Of a stretch of 26,417 nucleotides of DNA, positions 13,732-20,022 are shown in pieces. Below the pieces are notes generated by a model, which saw nothing but the letters and a program-made list of their open reading frames with translations, made no database searches and had not been told where the DNA came from. Source of the DNA: Anaerolineae bacterium (GTDB lineage Bacteria; Chloroflexota; Anaerolineae; B4-G1). A program made the translations under genes and the position numbers. The first letter of the stretch is position 1. Every line of letters starts with the position of its first letter. The DNA lies in contig JADHWW010000125.1 in assembly GCA_016783285.1 (NCBI GenBank), positions 1-26,417 of the forward strand, in the 5' to 3' direction.

Positions 13732-14406
13732 ATGGAATTACAAACTTACTGGAAAATCCTCACCCGCCGCTGGTGGCTCGTCGTCGCGCCGGTGATTGTC
13801 GTGACCCTCTACGTTGCCGCCACCTACGCCCCACCGGGGCCACTTTACCAGGTGGTGATGCGCTTTGCAACCGGGACGAAGGCGGCCGGGCTCAGCGAGG
13901 ACTATGACCGCTACCACACCTGGCTCGTCTCCGAGTACATCGCCAACGGCATGGCCGACGTAGCCAAGACCGGCGTCTTTGCCCAGGCGGTGGCCTCGCG
14001 GTTGGCCGAAGCGGGTCTAGAAATCGCACCTACCGCTATCCAGCCCGCCATCGTCACCGACAACGCCCAGTCCATCCTCGTCATCTATCTCACCTGGCCC
14101 GACGCTGAACAGAGCGTCGCCGTGGCCGAGGCCATCGCTGCCGAACTGGCGGAGAACGGCGGGGCTTACTTTCCACAACTGGAAGACGTCGAGCCGGTCG
14201 CCCGTCCACTGGACGCACCTGCTCCCGTGCCGCTCCCTCCCGGACTGCGTGCCCAGTTGATGGGGCCGGCGGTCAAGATCGGGCTGGCGCTCGTCGTCGG
14301 CATCGCGCTGGCGCTCCTGTGGCATTACCTGGACCCCACCGTCCGCGAGGCGGCGGAATTGGAGGATGTGGGATTGAACGTGTTAGCAGAAATACCTCGC
14401 AGATGA
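13732..14406 (+). CDS. Wzz/CpsC-type chain-length protein 1
   Basis: 224 aa, with a cytoplasmic start (ELQTYWKILTRRWW), a first membrane helix (VVAPVIVVTLYVAATYA), an extracytoplasmic domain of about 150 residues, and a second helix near residues 185-207 (VKIGLALVVGIALALLWHYL). The short cytoplasmic tail (LDPTVREAAELEDVGLNVLAEIPR) is the usual Wzz end that contacts a BY-kinase. Proteins of this family set glycan chain length and activate the kinase. AAAGGAG precedes ATG 13732. A second paralogue follows at 14503. Confidence 0.8.
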   Translation: MELQTYWKILTRRWWLVVAPVIVVTLYVAATYAPPGPLYQVVMRFATGTKAAGLSEDYDRYHTWLVSEYIANGMADVAKTGVFAQAVASRLAEAGLEIAPTAIQPAIVTDNAQSILVIYLTWPDAEQSVAVAEAIAAELAENGGAYFPQLEDVEPVARPLDAPAPVPLPPGLRAQLMGPAVKIGLALVVGIALALLWHYLDPTVREAAELEDVGLNVLAEIPRR

Positions 14407-14422
14407 CAGACCACCTGGTCAG

Positions 14423-14446
14423 TTCGCTGATTCGCTGATTCGCTCA
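14423..14446. repeat. TTCGCTGA octamer tandem repeat
   Basis: TTCGCTGA, TTCGCTGA, TTCGCTCA in perfect register, 16 nt after the stop of the first Wzz gene. It is the reverse complement of the family inside the glutamate-synthase-like gene (1893-1920). The -35 box of the next promoter starts 2 nt after the array. Confidence 0.7.
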
Positions 14447-14447
14447 T

Positions 14448-14476
14448 TTGTCATTTGCCATTTAGAGTGGTACAAT
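14448..14476 (+). promoter_or_regulatory. Promoter for the second Wzz gene
   Basis: TTGTCA (14448-14453), a 17-nt spacer and TACAAT (14471-14476) with TGG just before the -10 (extended -10). The start would be near 14483, about 20 nt before the ATG at 14503. It allows wzz2, the kinase and rmlA to be transcribed apart from the upstream genes. Confidence 0.65.
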
Positions 14477-14502
14477 ACCGCCCGCTTTCTGGAGGAGATA
14501 CT

Positions 14503-15156
14503 ATGGAATTAACAGACTACGTTCGAATCCTGCGCAAACGGTGGTGGATTTTCGTCGTCGCCGTCGCGCTGACCGCCGGCAGCGCCTACGCCTTTAGCGA
14601 ACTCCAGCCCCCCCGCTACGAATCGACTGCCGAGATCATCATTGAGCCGGCGCGACCGGATTGGGGATTGGCCCAGTCAGCCAAAATGCTCCTGCGCACC
14701 TATATGACCGTGATAGACTCGAACCGCAAGGCACAGGAAGTAATTGACGAACTACAATTGCCGATGAAACCCGAGCAGTTGCGCAGCAAGGCTCACTTCG
14801 CCGCCGAGGGCGACCGCATGGTGATCAAGATTGAGATTGAGGACTATGACGGCGAGCAGGCCAACCGCATCGCCCGCACCTGGGCACAACTGCTCATCGA
14901 GTGGCGCGACAGCCAGAACCAGCGCCAGCGCAAGGAGGACCGCGTCTACGCCTCCCTGCGCGACGAGCCCCGCTACGCCCAGTCGTGGCCCAGGACCAAA
15001 GTCGTCACCGCCGCGGGAGGTGTTTTCGGACTGGTGATCGCTGGCGTGGTCATATTCTTCCTGGAATGGCTCGAGGCGGGCATCGTCCGCACTCCCCAGG
15101 ACCTGGAGCGCCAACTGAACCTGACCGTGATGGGCGCTATTCCCTCCACCGACTAA
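14503..15156 (+). CDS. Wzz/CpsC-type chain-length protein 2
   Basis: 217 aa with the Wzz layout: MELTDYVRILRKRWW, a first helix (IFVVAVALTAGSAYAF), PPRYESTAEIII after the helix, a helical extracytoplasmic domain, and a second helix (AAGGVFGLVIAGVVIFFLEW). The tail ends RTPQDLERQLNLTVMGAIPSTD, as in CpsC/YveK-type kinase activators. It is more similar to canonical Wzz than the paralogue upstream. GGAGGAG lies 6 nt before ATG 14503. It lies 26 nt before the kinase gene; its TAA stop is part of a CCAACCAACTAA repeat. Confidence 0.85.
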   Translation: MELTDYVRILRKRWWIFVVAVALTAGSAYAFSELQPPRYESTAEIIIEPARPDWGLAQSAKMLLRTYMTVIDSNRKAQEVIDELQLPMKPEQLRSKAHFAAEGDRMVIKIEIEDYDGEQANRIARTWAQLLIEWRDSQNQRQRKEDRVYASLRDEPRYAQSWPRTKVVTAAGGVFGLVIAGVVIFFLEWLEAGIVRTPQDLERQLNLTVMGAIPSTD

Positions 15157-15172
15157 CCAACCAACTAACCAA
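15152..15172. repeat. Short CCAACCAACTAA repeat between wzz2 and the BY-kinase gene
   Basis: One and a half units of the family seen at 6459-6543 and 11274-11307. It supplies the TAA stop codon of the second Wzz protein and fills the gap before the kinase ribosome site. Confidence 0.75.
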
Positions 15173-15182
15173 GGGGCAACCT

Positions 15183-15842
15183 ATGGCTGAACAACCTGAT
15201 TTGATCACTTTGACCGATCCCCGCAGTCCGGCCGCCGAGGCCTACCGCACGCTGCGCACCAATCTGACTTTTGCCGCGCTCGATAAACCCATAGAGACAT
15301 TGGTCGTCACCTCGGCTGCGCCGGGCGAGAGCAAGTCCACCGTCCTGGCCAACCTGGCGGTCACGATGGCGCAGGGGGAGCGGCGCACCATCCTGGTAGA
15401 CGCCGACCTGCGCCGCCCCGGCCTGCACGAGGTCTTTGGTGTCGCGAACAACCGGGGGTTGACTACCATGATCGTCGAGGAGGCAGCGCTGCAAGATCCG
15501 CCGCTGCTAGACGTCGGCGTGGGCAATCTGTGGCTGGTACCCAGCGGCCCGTTGCCGCCCAATCCGGCCGACATCCTCGGTTCGCGCAAGATGGAAGCGG
15601 TCATCGCCGCGCTCAAGGCCCGCGCCGACGTCGTCCTCTTCGACGCGCCGCCCGTCATCGCCGTGACCGACGCGACTGTGTTGGGCACCAAGGTGGACGG
15701 CGTGCTGCTGGTCGTCTGCGCCGGGCGCACCCGGCGGGAGCACGCCCAACGGGCCAGGGAACTGCTGGAGAGAGTACACGTCCGCATCGTGGGAGCCGTG
15801 TTGAACGACGCCCCGCGCGACGTGACACTGGGAGGATACTAG
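15183..15842 (+). CDS. CpsD/CapB family tyrosine kinase (BY-kinase)
   Basis: A cytoplasmic P-loop ATPase of 219 aa working with the Wzz-type activators, the split arrangement common in Gram-positive-type bacteria. SPAAEAYRTLRTNLTFA at the start, Walker A APGESKST (K51), Walker A-prime ILVDADLRRPGLHEVFG, LVPSGPLPPNPADILGS and Walker B VVLFDAPPV are visible. Two oddities: the P-loop has Ser50 where BY-kinases normally have Gly (GEGKST), and the C-terminus has a single terminal Tyr (GGY) in place of the usual tyrosine cluster, so autophosphorylation may be minimal. AGGGG precedes ATG 15183. Confidence 0.87.
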   Translation: MAEQPDLITLTDPRSPAAEAYRTLRTNLTFAALDKPIETLVVTSAAPGESKSTVLANLAVTMAQGERRTILVDADLRRPGLHEVFGVANNRGLTTMIVEEAALQDPPLLDVGVGNLWLVPSGPLPPNPADILGSRKMEAVIAALKARADVVLFDAPPVIAVTDATVLGTKVDGVLLVVCAGRTRREHAQRARELLERVHVRIVGAVLNDAPRDVTLGGY

Positions 15843-15866
15843 CCCAAGAGTACAAGGAGATGTGAA

Positions 15867-16475
15867 ATGACGAATGGTGAACGCCAGGAACTGGTCGCTG
15901 CTGTACGTGAGGCCCTCGTGCCGTTCAAGGACGAACTAAAGTCCGAACTGAAAACCGAGATACAGGCTGAACTTTTGGAGCCTATGGAGACCCGCCTGCG
16001 TGACGAGATGGGCGAGATGGAGACCCGCTTGCGTGACGACCTGCGCGGCGAGATGGGCAAGATGGAGACCCGCCTGCGCAGCGACTTTGGCAGCCGGCTG
16101 GACAACCTCGAAACCGAAGTCCGCAGCATCACCAATGACGTCGTTGGCCCATTCATTAATACGGTCGATGCCCAACATCGCGTTCTGGTCAAGCGATTCG
16201 ACCGGCTGGACCGACGATTTGAACACATCCTCAGCCAGTTCAACTTGCAGGAACGGCGCCTGATGCGCATCTCTGACGACGTGGTCGCTACACGGCAGCG
16301 CCTCAACATCCTGGAACGGCAGTTGAGCGGTGAGATCATTTACGGCTACGACGTCTCCGAGGCCGAGTTGATGGTGGCCGAGGAACGCAGTGTCTATGAG
16401 ACGATCCGCGATCTGGAGAAGCGCGTGGCACACTTGGAGGCCCATTCGGAGGAAGTGAAGGGAGAAATCGAATGA
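15867..16475 (+). CDS. Coiled-coil protein with internal METRLRDE repeats, 202 aa
   Basis: No enzymatic motif. Residues about 1-85 are a charged coiled coil with three METRLR-containing repeats (about residues 40-70) that are visible at DNA level as near-identical tandem copies at 15984-16078. Residues 95-165 and 175-200 give further coiled coil. No signal or membrane segment. A good AAGGAGATG ribosome site precedes the ATG, and the stop overlaps the rmlA start (ATGA). It could be a scaffold or regulator for the kinase/glycan machinery, but this is only positional. Repeat number may vary between strains. Confidence 0.75.
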   Translation: MTNGERQELVAAVREALVPFKDELKSELKTEIQAELLEPMETRLRDEMGEMETRLRDDLRGEMGKMETRLRSDFGSRLDNLETEVRSITNDVVGPFINTVDAQHRVLVKRFDRLDRRFEHILSQFNLQERRLMRISDDVVATRQRLNILERQLSGEIIYGYDVSEAELMVAEERSVYETIRDLEKRVAHLEAHSEEVKGEIE

Positions 16476-17539
16476 AAGGTCTGATACTCAGCGGGGGCAA
16501 AGGCACACGTCTCTACCCACTGACCTACACCAGCGCCAAGCAACTCATCCCCGTCGCCAACAAGCCGGTGATCTTTCGCGTCATCGAGGCCATCCGTGAC
16601 GCCGGCATCACCGACATCGGCATCGTCGTCGGCGACACCGCCGGAAAGATCAAAACCGCCGTCGGACGGGGCGGGAGATGGGACGCCAAGATCACCTACA
16701 TCCACCAGGAGCAGCCCCTGGGCCTGGCCCACGCCGTCAAGGTAAGCCAAGATTTCCTGGGCGACGAGCGGTTCGTGATGTTCCTCGGCGACAACGTCAT
16801 CCAGGGAGGCATCTCGGGCCTCATCAAGCAGTTCGCCGAGAGCGACTGGAACAGCCAGATTGTCCTCACGCGGGTAGCGCATCCAGAGCGGTACGGCGTG
16901 GCTGAACTGGACGAGGGTGGACGCATCGTGCATCTGGTCGAAAAGCCAAAGCAGCCACCCTCTGACCTGGCGTTGGTCGGCATCTATATGTTCGATTCCC
17001 ACGTCTTCGAAGCGGTAGATAACATCACTCCCTCCTGGCGGGGCGAACTGGAGATCACCGACGCCATCCAATGGCTGGTGGGGCACGGCTACCAGGTTTA
17101 TCCCTACATCCATCGGGGCTGGTGGATTGACACAGGCGAGGCGGGGGAACTGTTGGAGGCCAACGGGCTGGTGCTCGAGGAACTAGTGCCGAAGATCAAG
17201 GGATACGTGAACCGGGACTCTAAAGTGGACAGCCGCGTCACCATCCAAAAGGGGGCGGAGGTCATCAACAGTGTCATCCGGGGCCCGACGATCATCGGCG
17301 AGCGCACCCGCATTGTCAACTCCTACGTCGGCCCGTTCACCTCGATCTACCACGACGTCGTGATTCAGGACAGCGAGATTGAGCGGGCCATCGTATTAGA
17401 GCACAGCCTGATCCGCGACATCCCGGCCCGCATTCAGGATAGCCTCATCGGCCGCCACGTCAGCCTGACCCGCTCCCCCATCAAGCCGAAGGCGTATAAA
17501 CTGATGCTGGGCGATCACAGCCAGGTGGGGATATTGTAA
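16472..17539 (+). CDS. rfbA: Glucose-1-phosphate thymidylyltransferase, long form
   Basis: Makes dTDP-glucose from dTTP and glucose-1-phosphate, the entry to dTDP-sugars. 355 aa, matching the long RmlA/StrD form. LSGGKGTRLYPLTYTSAKQLIPVANKPVI is the nucleotide-binding signature. HQEQPLGLAHAV, VMFLGDNVIQGG, ERYGVAELDEGGRIVHLVEKP and the WIDTGEAGELLEAN segment are conserved. Residues about 245-340 form a left-handed beta-helix of hexapeptide repeats (VDSRVTIQKGAEVINSVIRGP). It is coupled to the coiled-coil gene by an ATGA overlap. With rmlD at 7075 it supports dTDP-rhamnose or another dTDP-deoxysugar. Confidence 0.92.
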   Translation: MKGLILSGGKGTRLYPLTYTSAKQLIPVANKPVIFRVIEAIRDAGITDIGIVVGDTAGKIKTAVGRGGRWDAKITYIHQEQPLGLAHAVKVSQDFLGDERFVMFLGDNVIQGGISGLIKQFAESDWNSQIVLTRVAHPERYGVAELDEGGRIVHLVEKPKQPPSDLALVGIYMFDSHVFEAVDNITPSWRGELEITDAIQWLVGHGYQVYPYIHRGWWIDTGEAGELLEANGLVLEELVPKIKGYVNRDSKVDSRVTIQKGAEVINSVIRGPTIIGERTRIVNSYVGPFTSIYHDVVIQDSEIERAIVLEHSLIRDIPARIQDSLIGRHVSLTRSPIKPKAYKLMLGDHSQVGIL

Positions 17540-17574
17540 AACCCCACAAGACCTGAACAGAGGAGAGATTACTG

Positions 17575-17895
17575 ATGAGCGTGCGGATGTTGGAATTGAC
17601 ACCTCCGTTGTTCACAGCCCTGAGGAGCATCAAGGGGGAGAACCTGCGACAAAAACTTGCCCGCCTGCTCGCCAGTCAACTGCGTCGGAACCTCGAAGCA
17701 TGCGAGCGAGAGGCTTTGGATCTGGAGATTAAATACGGATTGGAGTATAAAGAGTTTCAGGCTCGGCTCGGAGCCGGGGAACTAGGGGACGAGTTCGCCT
17801 ACGAACTGGAGCGAGATGCTATGCGTTGGAGCGACCTGCGGGTTGAGAAGCGGCATTGGCTCGGACTGTTGCGCCCAGTCAAGAAACTGATCTGA
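17575..17895 (+). CDS. Small helical protein paired with a TumE-like protein, 106 aa
   Basis: Not recognised by family. Helical throughout, with many Leu, Arg and Glu (LFTALRSIKGENLRQKLARLLASQLRRNLEACEREAL). AGAGGAGAG lies before ATG 17575, and its stop shares a base with the next ATG (TGATG). The order, size and coupling fit an antitoxin upstream of its toxin. It lies 35 nt after rmlA, so it may be carried on the polysaccharide transcript. Confidence 0.7.
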   Translation: MSVRMLELTPPLFTALRSIKGENLRQKLARLLASQLRRNLEACEREALDLEIKYGLEYKEFQARLGAGELGDEFAYELERDAMRWSDLRVEKRHWLGLLRPVKKLI

Positions 17896-18239
17896 TGACC
17901 GCCGACGAGTTTGAGACCAAACTACGCTCGGCATTGCGGACATACTTCCCCGATGCCAAGGTGACCATCAAGGTGCAGCGCGGTGTGCTGGTCGATGCCA
18001 GGATACGCTTGAGTGACGATTTGTTCATTGACGTCTATTTTCACGCCCTGACGCAGAAACACGCCTATGCGTTGATCTACCGGCAACAGCGCCGGATGGG
18101 ATATGACAACTACAAGTTCTGGCACCGGCACCCGCTGGAGAACCCCCAAAAGCACGAGCCCTGTGAGCCGCCAACGGTCGAGGCGGTGATGGCTGAGATG
18201 GTCAAAGCGATAGACATCTTGGTCACAGAGGTAGCGTAA
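17895..18239 (+). CDS. TumE-like (DUF6516 type) putative toxin, 114 aa
   Basis: The central stretch DDLFIDVYFHALTQKHAYALIYRQQRRMGYDNYKFWHRHPLENP matches the layout of the TumE toxin family: a beta-strand with a Tyr/His-rich turn, then RxxYDNxxxxHRHP. TumE proteins are predicted toxins of a type II pair. It starts inside the stop codon of the preceding small protein without its own ribosome site. A strong hairpin starts 2 nt after its stop. The family call is by pattern; the biochemical activity is unknown to me. Confidence 0.65.
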   Translation: MTADEFETKLRSALRTYFPDAKVTIKVQRGVLVDARIRLSDDLFIDVYFHALTQKHAYALIYRQQRRMGYDNYKFWHRHPLENPQKHEPCEPPTVEAVMAEMVKAIDILVTEVA

Positions 18240-18240
18240 A

Positions 18241-18280
18241 GGCGCGGGTACCGTGCTCCTACCGCAGCACTACCCGCGCC
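18241..18280. terminator. Long hairpin between convergent genes, probable bidirectional terminator
   Basis: GGCGCGGGTA and TACCCGCGCC form a perfect 10-bp outer stem; GTGCT and AGCAC add 5 bp inside. It starts right after the TumE-like stop and overlaps the last codons of the convergent metallophosphoesterase. There is no T-tract on either side, so termination would rely on the GC stem. Confidence 0.6.
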
Positions 18281-19773
18281 GGGGCGCCGGCCGCGTCGTC
18301 CCAGTGCAGCAACTCTGGCGGGCCCTCGTACCCCCAGGCCAGACGGAAGAAGGACAGTTCCTCCCGCCCCTCGATTGGCCCTTCCTCCTCGTAGACCGGC
18401 ACCCAGGCTCCGGTGTTGACGTACCACGCCTGCTCCAGCCGCTCCGCGGCCGCCTGGTGATCGTGCCCCAGGACGACGTAGCGCACCGCGTGGGCGGGTT
18501 TCAAAATTTGCTCTAACTCGCGCGCCGCGCCCAGCAGGTAATCACTCTTGGAAAGATCGGCAAAACTGCGCTTCAGTCCGCGACGCAGGAAGTAAGCCAA
18601 CACTGCCGCTCCCAGGTACACGATCGTCATCCACAACGAGCCGCCGATGAGGGCCAGGTACGCAAGGACGACGAAAACGATGGTGATCAGAATTGTCGGC
18701 AGGGAGAGCAACCCCTGTATCGCCGAGAGAACCCACCCCCGCCACGAAGCGTCCACCCGCTGTTGTGCCAATGCGGCGATTTTGTACGTCACACGCGCCG
18801 GCAGGGGAACAGGTTCGCGCGGACGCTGTGACTGCGCCCCTACGGACGGCCCTGGCCCGCGTGTGCCCTGGAACGCAGAGGCCACCGTCTTACGCGCCAC
18901 GTTCCAAAAGGCCCGCAAGAATACCCAACCTCGAGTGACCAATACCTCGATAGTCTGAACCGGGTCCGTCTTGAAGGCCCACGCCAGATAGCGCGTGGCC
19001 GGCTTGACGTTGTCGGCGAAAGGATGCACGTCCTCCACCTTGTTGAACAGGTAACGCACAAAGAGGCTCCCCCACGGCAATTCGATGTGCCCTGGATCGT
19101 CAGCGAGCACCGGGTTGAGGAAATCACGGAAATGATTGGCCGCTTCGTACTGGCAGCCGTGCTCGACGTAGACCCGCCCCGGTTCGTGGTAGAACCAGGG
19201 GTAAAAGTGTATGCGCGCCTCGAGTTCCTCCGGCGTGACAGGCGGGCCATGGTCGAGTTTCAGCCGCTCCCGAGTGTAAGCCCGCCCCACTTCTTTTGTG
19301 AATCGATCCCGTACCTCGGGCCAGTGAAATTCAACGTCGTGATTGCCCCTGGTAACGGCGATGTGATTGCCGTGCGCCACGAACCAGCCCAGCGCGGCGA
19401 AAAAACGCTGATGCCCTTGGGCAATCTGCTTTAGTTTCCACTCCGATTCTTCGGCTGTCGTTCCCAATCCATAGTCTTGCTCGTTGGTGCGCAGTTTCTT
19501 CCGGTGTTCCACCCCCCTGACGGTCTGTAGCAACCGGCCCTCCCCTGGCAGCGAGACCACCTGCAGGAAATCAACCAAGTCGCCGTTGATGACCAACAGC
19601 CACGGGCGGCCACCGAAGCGGGGTTGCGTCTTGACCTCCTCGTGGTAGCGCAGGAAGCGCGCGAAAGCGTCATCGAACAAAAAATCCTCCAGGCGGGAGA
19701 ACTTGCCGCTCTCCACGTCCAACCCCGCGCTCAGATGCAGGTCGCTCACGATCAGTAGATTGTGCTCCTCCAT
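18259..19773 (-). CDS. Calcineurin-like metallophosphoesterase with membrane hairpin
   Basis: 504 aa. LLIVSDLHLSAG (DxH), LVINGDLVDFLQ (GD), VTRGNHDVEF (GNHD) and near the end VVLGHDHQAA (GHxH, about residue 436) are the two-metal phosphoesterase motifs. Between GNHD and GHDH is a long insertion ending in two membrane helices (about residues 345-395: LLSLPTILITIVFVVLAYLAL and LWMTIVYLGAAVLAYFL). Part of the domain is thus inserted around a membrane anchor, which is unusual. No signal peptide is present, so the catalytic part is probably cytoplasmic; the substrate is unknown (possibly lipid- or nucleotide-linked phosphate). Start at 19773 is supported by GAGGAGGAG; a longer in-frame start at 19806 is less likely. 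Confidence 0.85.
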   Translation of the reverse strand: MEEHNLLIVSDLHLSAGLDVESGKFSRLEDFLFDDAFARFLRYHEEVKTQPRFGGRPWLLVINGDLVDFLQVVSLPGEGRLLQTVRGVEHRKKLRTNEQDYGLGTTAEESEWKLKQIAQGHQRFFAALGWFVAHGNHIAVTRGNHDVEFHWPEVRDRFTKEVGRAYTRERLKLDHGPPVTPEELEARIHFYPWFYHEPGRVYVEHGCQYEAANHFRDFLNPVLADDPGHIELPWGSLFVRYLFNKVEDVHPFADNVKPATRYLAWAFKTDPVQTIEVLVTRGWVFLRAFWNVARKTVASAFQGTRGPGPSVGAQSQRPREPVPLPARVTYKIAALAQQRVDASWRGWVLSAIQGLLSLPTILITIVFVVLAYLALIGGSLWMTIVYLGAAVLAYFLRRGLKRSFADLSKSDYLLGAARELEQILKPAHAVRYVVLGHDHQAAAERLEQAWYVNTGAWVPVYEEEGPIEGREELSFFRLAWGYEGPPELLHWDDAAGAPARVVLR

Positions 19774-19800
19774 TGTACTCCTCCTCGATGGTAATGGAAG

Positions 19801-19866
19801 CGCCAACTCGTTGGCGTCCGGGGCTACCGAAACAAGACTTCGCCGAGCTCAGTCGAGGCGTTTCGG
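19801..19866. repeat. Two hairpins in the metallophosphoesterase leader
   Basis: CGCCAACTCGTTGGCG (19801-19816) is a 6-7 bp stem. CCGAAAC (19827-19833) pairs with GTTTCGG (19860-19866), enclosing a GC-rich stretch. Both lie in the ~135-nt transcribed leader of the minus-strand gene. They could be a regulatory leader or a small dispersed repeat element. Confidence 0.5.
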
Positions 19867-19916
19867 CTTCCATCCCACCCAAAAACAGGCTGAGTGGAAA
19901 ACTCCACCTTGATAAG

Positions 19917-19945
19917 AGTATAGCATAAATGTGAGGCGTCGCCAA
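19917..19945 (-). promoter_or_regulatory. Promoter for the metallophosphoesterase gene
   Basis: On the minus strand TTGGCG (19940-19945), a 17-nt spacer and TATACT (19917-19922). It lies back to back with the promoter at 19961, only 15 nt apart, so one regulator could control both genes. Confidence 0.6.
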
Positions 19946-19960
19946 ATCCCGTTTTAGAAC

Positions 19961-19989
19961 TGGACAAGTTGGGCCAAAAGGGCTATAAT
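19961..19989 (+). promoter_or_regulatory. Promoter for the zinc-ribbon/TPR/propeller gene
   Basis: TGGACA (19961-19966), a 17-nt spacer and a perfect TATAAT (19984-19989). The start would be near 19996, which excludes the in-frame upstream start at 19969 and supports ATG 20023. Confidence 0.7.
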
Positions 19990-20022
19990 CCTCTCCGCTT
20001 TCCCCCTCTGTCCGAGGAATAT

